Source: an uncultured Oscillospiraceae bacterium (GTDB taxonomy: Bacteria > Bacillota > Clostridia > Oscillospirales > Ruminococcaceae). From it: DNA of 18,428 nucleotides. Position numbers and translations under genes: made by a program. Shown here in pieces: positions 14,701 to 18,428 of this stretch (position 1 is the first letter of the stretch; the number at the start of each line of letters is the position of its first letter). A model generated the notes under the pieces. It saw only the letters and a list, made by a program, of their open reading frames with translations, was not told the DNA's origin and did not search any database. The stretch is taken from the NCBI GenBank assembly GCA_947522735.1, contig CANNTZ010000049.1, positions 1-18,428 on the forward strand. Direction: 5' to 3'.

Positions 14701-17691
14701 TGGAGGCAGGCGCAGCAGTCATGGCTGCAAAGGCTCACTCAGTCCGGCAAGCTGGTCAAGGAGCTGCGCGCCTACGCCAGAACCCCGGCGGCGATAACCC
14801 GGGACAGCTTCGAGACGCTTTGCTCGAGGCTTGCGGCGCGCCGCGCGGAAAACGATAAGATAAACTCCGTCGGCCGGGAGATACCTGCGATGCTCGGCGC
14901 GCTTTGGAGCGGCGGAGATACGGACGAGGGGGCGATGATGAACGCCGTCGCTCAGGCGCAGCGGCTGAACCTTGCGGTGCGCGCGGCGGCGGATATTGCA
15001 GGCCGACAGACGCTCGCTGCGTTCGTCGCGGATGCGCTCTCCGATCTGCCGGGCTTTTATAAGAAAAACGGCGCACGGCTCCAGCCGCTGCTCGATATCT
15101 TCCCTCGCGTGCGGGCGATAATCGGCGCAATGCAGGAGGTGGACGGCATAAAGCTCTCGGAGCTTTCCGCGTCGCCGGGCTGGACGGAGCTGATGCTCGA
15201 ACAGCTTGACGGCTGGGACGGCGCACTTGACACTCTGCGGAGCTGGTGCGAGCTGCTGCGTGTCTCCGACGAGGCGCAGCAGGCAGGTATCGGCGGCATA
15301 CCGGCCGCCTGCCGCGCGGGTACCATCGGCGCAGACGAGCTGCTCCCTGCGTACGAGTGTGCTCTCGGGCGGGCCTGCGCACTGCTTGCAACAGAGCAGT
15401 CCCCGGCGCTCTCGCACTTCAACGGCGTGCAGTTCGAGGAGCAGATACGCCGCTTCAAGCAGGCGGACAGCGAATTTGAACGGCTGACGGTGCATGAGCT
15501 TGCGGCGACGCTCTCCGCAAAGCTGCCTCAGGTCACGTCCGGGATGAGCGGCTCGTCGGAGATCGGTATTTTGCAGCGCGCGATAAAGAGCGGCGGACGC
15601 GGAACGACCATCCGAAGGCTGTTCAACGATATCCCGACGCTGCTGCGGCGGCTGTGCCCGTGTATGCTGATGAGTCCGATCTCGGTTGCGCAGTACATCG
15701 ACCCGAGCTTCCCGAGATTTGATCTCGTAATCTTCGACGAGGCGTCGCAGCTTCCAACCTGCGAATCAGTCGGGGCAATAGCGCGCGGCGAGAATGTGAT
15801 AGTCGTCGGCGACCCCAAGCAGCTTCCGCCGACCAGCTTCTTCAAGAGTAACCGTGTGGACGAGGAGAACGTGGATAAGGAGGATCTCGAAAGCCTGCTG
15901 GACGACTGCCTCGCGCTATCCATGCCCTCGATGCACCTGCTCTGGCACTATCGCTCCCGCCACGAGAGCCTCATTGCCTACAGCAACATGAAATATTACG
16001 ACAACCGGCTGTATACCTTCCCCTCGCCTAACGACCTCATATCGGAGGTGAGGCTCGTGCAGCTCGAGGGCTGCTACGAGCGCGGCGGCAGCAAGCAGAA
16101 CCGCGCCGAAGCGGAGGCAGTCGTCGCGGAGATTGTCAGGCGGCTGCGTGACCCGGAGCTGCGAGGCGACAGCATCGGCGTCGTCACCTTCAACGTCATC
16201 CAGCAAAACCTGATAGACGATCTGCTCGTCGAGGCGTTCCGCAGGGAGCCGGAGCTGGACGAGATAAACTCCGCGTCGCCGGAGCCGGTGTTCATCAAGA
16301 ACCTCGAAAACGTTCAGGGAGACGAGCGCGACGTCATACTCTTCTCGATAGGCTACGGCCCGGACAGGGACGGACGCGTCGCGATGAACTTCGGCCCGCT
16401 CAACCGCGACGGAGGCTGGAGACGGCTCAACGTCGCGATATCCCGCGCGCGCAAGGAGATGATAGTATATTCGGTGCTGCGTCCGGATCAGATTGACCTG
16501 ACGCGCACAAGCTCCGAGGGTCTGGCCGGACTCAAGGGCTTCCTTGAATTTGCGGCCTATGGCAAAAATTCGCTTGCGCGCAACAGCCTGACCGCCGCCG
16601 AAAAGCCGGACGGCCTTGAGCGCATTATCGCGCAGCGGCTGCGCGGGCTGGGCTATACCGTAAACTGTCACGTCGGCTGCTCGGAATACAAGCTGGATAT
16701 CGGCGTCGTTCATCCGGAGCGCCCGCAGGAATATATCCTTGGCATCCTCTGCGACGGCGGCTCCTGCCGAGACGCAAAAACGGCGCGCGACCGTGATATC
16801 TCGCAGCCGGGCGTGCTGAGATCGCTCGGCTGGAATCTCTGCCGCGTCTGGAGCCTTGACTGGTTCGACGACCCCGAGCGCGAGCTCGACCGCATACGGC
16901 GCGAGATAAACGCAGCGCTCGAGCGTGAGCGCTGCGCCGCAGAGAAAAAGACGGAGCGGATACCGGAGCAATCCCCGGAGAAAGCATCCGCGGAGCCGCA
17001 GCGCCCTGCCGAAAAAGAGGAAAAATATCAGTCGGATTCCGGCGCGGAACAGCCTGCAAAGCAGCCGGGGCGCTTCGCCAACGGAGAGCTGCATTTTGAG
17101 CGCGAGGCGCCGGGCCGGGACGAGCGCCGCGCGGTCTACTCCTCCGTGAAGGTGTCGCAGCCCGCCGATCCGGAGTCGTTCTATCTTCCAAAGACAGCCC
17201 CCATAGTCAAGCGGTTCGTTGCGGCGGTGGTCGGGCGGGAGGCTCCTGTTAGCCGCAGGCTGCTGACAAAGCGTGTCCTCAGCGCGTGGGGCATCGGACG
17301 CAACGGCGCGAAGGTGGAGAACGTGATCGACATAGCGATAAGGGCGAACGGCTTCAAATCCACCGTCTCGAACGGCGCGGTGTTCTATTGGAGCGATGTG
17401 CAGGCGCCGGAGAGCTATGATATCTATCGCACCCCTGAGCCGGGACGGGACAAGCGCGCGATAGACGACATCTGCCCGGAGGAGATAGCAAACGCGATAC
17501 GGGCGGTGGCGGATATGCAGCTAAGTCTGTCGCGGGCGGATCTCATCCGCGAGACGGCGAAGCTGTTCGGTTACACCCGGGCAGGCGGCGTGGTGGAAAA
17601 CGCCGTGACCGCCGGGATAGCGACGGCGCAGGCGCGCGGTTATATAGAAATTTCGCCGGACGGCGAGAGGATAATGCAAAAGCAGAAATAA
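11752..17691 (+). CDS. Giant DUF4011 / SF1 helicase / Vsr-like nuclease / DUF3320 protein with transglutaminase-like N-terminus
   Basis: A 1979-residue protein read from a TTG start. Domains in order: an N-terminal beta-rich region; a transglutaminase-like cysteine fold (about 160-300) with Cys218 in GNCIEMS, His244 in GHAFCGCW and Glu282 in LVECT; DUF4011 beginning near residue 374 (RLWERRLLDLSLRNSLL); a superfamily 1 DNA2/UPF1-type helicase with Walker A GPPGTGKS (688-695), a helical insert of over 500 residues, Walker B DEAS (1329-1332), GDPKQLPPTSF and motif VI LNVAISRAR (1559-1567); a PD-(D/E)xK/Vsr-like nuclease (about 1625-1720) with LDIGVVHP (Asp1649), CDGG (Asp1668) and LGWNLCRVWSLDWF; a charged linker (about 1725-1780); and a C-terminal DUF3320. 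The order matches DUF4011-helicase-Vsr proteins reported as anti-phage (Hhe). Defence is inference; it could also serve DNA repair or RNA processing. Confidence 0.9.
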   Translation: MTEKITIGGTVLPVLSFAMQQNHIQAVRRIILANQSGEPVENVYLLISFEPEFARELRIDVGSLGTEQPVEISPVRLTLLSGFLLALTERMAASIRIEAWSGDELLAARDYPIELLAYDQWSGISVMPELLAAFETPNHPAITALIARAGKYLQKWTGSPSFTAYQTGNPNAVKLQMTAVYAAIQEENIAYITAPPSFTAGQRIRLPDTVLSGKQGNCIEMSLLYASALEAAGLNPLLIIVEGHAFCGCWLEEQCFPETIQDDPSVIVKRIAEGVDELCLVECTCMNAGEAVSFDAAVKKASAQMRDTARFRLALDVARARAGGVCPIPLRVVVDGQYEAVDYGRRAGEEITGAPKELERHANMSDFTPEQLTKQRLWERRLLDLSLRNSLLSFRANKNAVQLMAGGLAALEDALAGGDSFKIAARPSDWDRESAELHDSRIYAPQNGSDALDKVLALEFKSKRLRAFLDEKPLEENLKALLRQAKVSLEENGANTLYLALGFLRWYENDLSERARYAPLVLLPVELSRRAQAREYVLRIRDEEPQINITLLEMLRQDYGIDIGGLDPLPTDRSGIDLKLVFSVIRQAVMSKKRWDVEEIAFIGLFSFTQFIMWNDIRNRAADLKQNKLVRSLISGKLEWEPLTGLVTPEELDEKLLPSDTAVPSSADSSQLAAICAAAAGQSFVLHGPPGTGKSQTITNMIANALYQGRSVLFVAEKMAALNVVQKRLERIGLDPFCLELHSNKARKRDVLDQLENTLAVGRLKRPEEYAAQARRLNELRQRLNGTIGELHRARSFGGSLYDAIVRYENNLEYDGRLRFTPEQAAALTPELIERQRDIIGRLAVAVKDCRYPLAEHPLRRFASREYSISRRDALSGRINELDPLLCALEKAYAGALEAFPAGALRSDGSYDSIASLWSLADTLIRCERIPAGLIRAQGLDEYIPRIEDTAAHIAAKKALDAELSAIFEPSVDKYNEADALICWRQAQQSWLQRLTQSGKLVKELRAYARTPAAITRDSFETLCSRLAARRAENDKINSVGREIPAMLGALWSGGDTDEGAMMNAVAQAQRLNLAVRAAADIAGRQTLAAFVADALSDLPGFYKKNGARLQPLLDIFPRVRAIIGAMQEVDGIKLSELSASPGWTELMLEQLDGWDGALDTLRSWCELLRVSDEAQQAGIGGIPAACRAGTIGADELLPAYECALGRACALLATEQSPALSHFNGVQFEEQIRRFKQADSEFERLTVHELAATLSAKLPQVTSGMSGSSEIGILQRAIKSGGRGTTIRRLFNDIPTLLRRLCPCMLMSPISVAQYIDPSFPRFDLVIFDEASQLPTCESVGAIARGENVIVVGDPKQLPPTSFFKSNRVDEENVDKEDLESLLDDCLALSMPSMHLLWHYRSRHESLIAYSNMKYYDNRLYTFPSPNDLISEVRLVQLEGCYERGGSKQNRAEAEAVVAEIVRRLRDPELRGDSIGVVTFNVIQQNLIDDLLVEAFRREPELDEINSASPEPVFIKNLENVQGDERDVILFSIGYGPDRDGRVAMNFGPLNRDGGWRRLNVAISRARKEMIVYSVLRPDQIDLTRTSSEGLAGLKGFLEFAAYGKNSLARNSLTAAEKPDGLERIIAQRLRGLGYTVNCHVGCSEYKLDIGVVHPERPQEYILGILCDGGSCRDAKTARDRDISQPGVLRSLGWNLCRVWSLDWFDDPERELDRIRREINAALERERCAAEKKTERIPEQSPEKASAEPQRPAEKEEKYQSDSGAEQPAKQPGRFANGELHFEREAPGRDERRAVYSSVKVSQPADPESFYLPKTAPIVKRFVAAVVGREAPVSRRLLTKRVLSAWGIGRNGAKVENVIDIAIRANGFKSTVSNGAVFYWSDVQAPESYDIYRTPEPGRDKRAIDDICPEEIANAIRAVADMQLSLSRADLIRETAKLFGYTRAGGVVENAVTAGIATAQARGYIEISPDGERIMQKQK

Positions 17692-17711
17692 ATTTCAAGG
17701 AGAAGAAGGAC

Positions 17712-17972
17712 ATGGATTATCATTACAAAACCCGCGGGGTATGTTCCCGCGCCATCGACATCGAGCTGAACGGCGACATCATCAAAAGCGTCAAATTCAC
17801 CGGCGGCTGCAACGGCAACACTCAGGGCGTGGCGTCGCTGGTGCGCGGCATGGACGTGCACGAGGCGATAAAGCGCCTGAAGGGCATCGACTGCGGAGGC
17901 AAGGGCACCTCCTGTCCCGATCAGCTTGCAATCGCGCTCGAGCAGGCCGCAGGACAGCGCGAGAAGGCGTAA
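17712..17972 (+). CDS. TSCPD domain-containing four-cysteine protein (TIGR03905 type)
   Basis: An 86-residue protein of a small uncharacterised family. Four cysteines are at residues 11, 33, 61 and 68; the last lies in the name-giving TSCPD (66-70). Such domains also occur at the C-terminus of some vitamin B12-dependent ribonucleotide reductases, and the cysteines suggest metal binding, though no function is established. The ATG follows AAGGAG (17697-17702) by 9 bases. It begins 20 bases after the helicase gene stop, so it is almost certainly on the same transcript. A hairpin follows. Family call is strong; role unknown. Confidence 0.9.
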   Translation: MDYHYKTRGVCSRAIDIELNGDIIKSVKFTGGCNGNTQGVASLVRGMDVHEAIKRLKGIDCGGKGTSCPDQLAIALEQAAGQREKA

Positions 17973-17989
17973 TAAATCCATTTACAGCA

Positions 17990-18028
17990 AGAGACCACTC
18001 TGCATTACAGGATGGTCTCTCGTCTTTT
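17990..18028 (+). terminator. Terminator after the TSCPD gene
   Basis: AGAGACCA (17990-17997) pairs with TGGTCTCT (18013-18020), with a further CTG/CAG pairing inside the loop, followed by CGTCTTTT. It lies in the convergent gap before the minus-strand glycosidase; the minus side lacks a T run. Confidence 0.7.
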
Positions 18029-18049
18029 ACATGCGTGAAAAGGGATTGT

Positions 18050-18428
18050 TTATTTCAGATAGTCGAGGTAATCCTTACCTGCGACGAACATCTCGTCCAC
18101 CATGTCCTTAATCTCGGACATTGACAGAACCGCAGAGGTGAGGGGATCGAACAGGATGGCGTGGAACACCTTGCGGCGGTCGCCGGTGATTGCGGCCTCG
18201 ACGGCAAGCTCCTCGCAACGGGCGCTGATGTTGTTCAGTATCGCCAGGTGCTCCGGCATTTTGCCGACGTGCAGCGGACGTATGCCCGCCATGGACGCGA
18301 TAGTCGGCACCTCAACGCAGCAGCCGTAGGGCAGGTTGTCAATCAGGCCAAAGTTGCGCACGTTGCCGTTGAACTCATACATCGTGTGGTCGCCGAACAC
18401 GGCGTTGAAGATGTTCGAGGCGTATTCC
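18050..18428 (-). CDS. GH4 family glycosidase (alpha-galactosidase/alpha-glucosidase type), C-terminal fragment
   Basis: Only the last 126 codons or so are present; the frame stays open past the right edge (EYASNIFNAVFGDH), so the gene starts outside. GH4 enzymes split alpha- or beta-glycosides by an unusual NAD+ and Mn2+ dependent redox-elimination route in the cytosol. The fragment carries the characteristic C-terminal block: NVRNFGLIDNLPYGCCVEVP, then GIRPLHVGKMPEHLAILN, the helix ELAVEAAITGDRRKVFHAI and LDPLTSAV-like FDPLTSAVLS, resembling MelA-type members. The catalytic NAD and metal residues are in the missing N-terminal part, so substrate and anomer preference cannot be judged. It converges on the TSCPD gene. 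Confidence 0.88.
   Translation of the reverse strand, partial: EYASNIFNAVFGDHTMYEFNGNVRNFGLIDNLPYGCCVEVPTIASMAGIRPLHVGKMPEHLAILNNISARCEELAVEAAITGDRRKVFHAILFDPLTSAVLSMSEIKDMVDEMFVAGKDYLDYLK

Noticed and set aside
15916..17094. Long open frames on the minus strand, here and at 1132-2076, 10518-11822, 11443-12834 and 14719-15495
   Set aside because: They oppose well-supported genes, have Arg/Ala/His-rich shadow composition typical of high-GC DNA, and show no recognisable motif or ribosome site.

Overview
The window looks like chromosome from a fairly high-GC member of the Bacillota, most likely an uncultured or gut-associated clostridial lineage of the Oscillospiraceae type. This is inferred from several gene types seen here: BlaI/M56 regulatory pairs, a PurF carrying the Fe-S cysteine set, a TSCPD four-cysteine protein, a clostridial-style MATE transporter, strong AGGAGG-like ribosome sites and consensus sigma-A promoters. 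No rRNA, tRNA, insertion sequence, CRISPR array or attachment site was seen. No stretch longer than about 300 bases lacks a gene.

Layout from left to right. (1) 1-2085: the C-terminal two-thirds or so of an alpha-2-macroglobulin-like protein that lacks a thioester motif, closed by a hairpin terminator at about 2152-2191. (2) 2265-5140: a plus-strand purine segment, purC then purF, followed 31 bases later by an SGNH/GDSL hydrolase. Its promoter is embedded in the preceding terminator. A bidirectional terminator at 5191-5231 closes it against the convergent MATE gene. (3) 5247-7635, minus strand: a MATE transporter with a structured leader of about 150 nt, and upstream of it an ABC-like AAA ATPase with its own promoter. 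(4) 7733-11585, plus strand: a BlaI/MecI-type repressor under a promoter covered by two abutting dyad operators, then a very large M56 (BlaR1-like) membrane metallopeptidase whose roughly 750-residue C-terminal domain is not a penicillin-binding domain. (5) 11688-17972, plus strand: a 1979-residue protein joining a transglutaminase-like domain, DUF4011, a superfamily 1 helicase, a PD-(D/E)xK/Vsr-like nuclease and DUF3320, followed closely by a small TSCPD-domain protein. (6) 18050-18428, minus strand: the C-terminus of a GH4 glycosidase.

How the genes work together. purC and purF are two steps of de novo IMP synthesis. The repressor and M56 protease form a signal-sensing pair: the protease is expected to detect an extracellular cue and relieve repression by the BlaI protein, whose own promoter carries the operators. 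The MATE gene appears to be controlled in its leader RNA, and a riboswitch is plausible. The large helicase-nuclease resembles the DUF4011-helicase-Vsr class of anti-phage proteins and is the best candidate here for a self-contained defence or nucleic-acid-processing system. It has its own promoter with a dyad operator and a TTG start. All functional assignments come from reading motifs, not from database searches.
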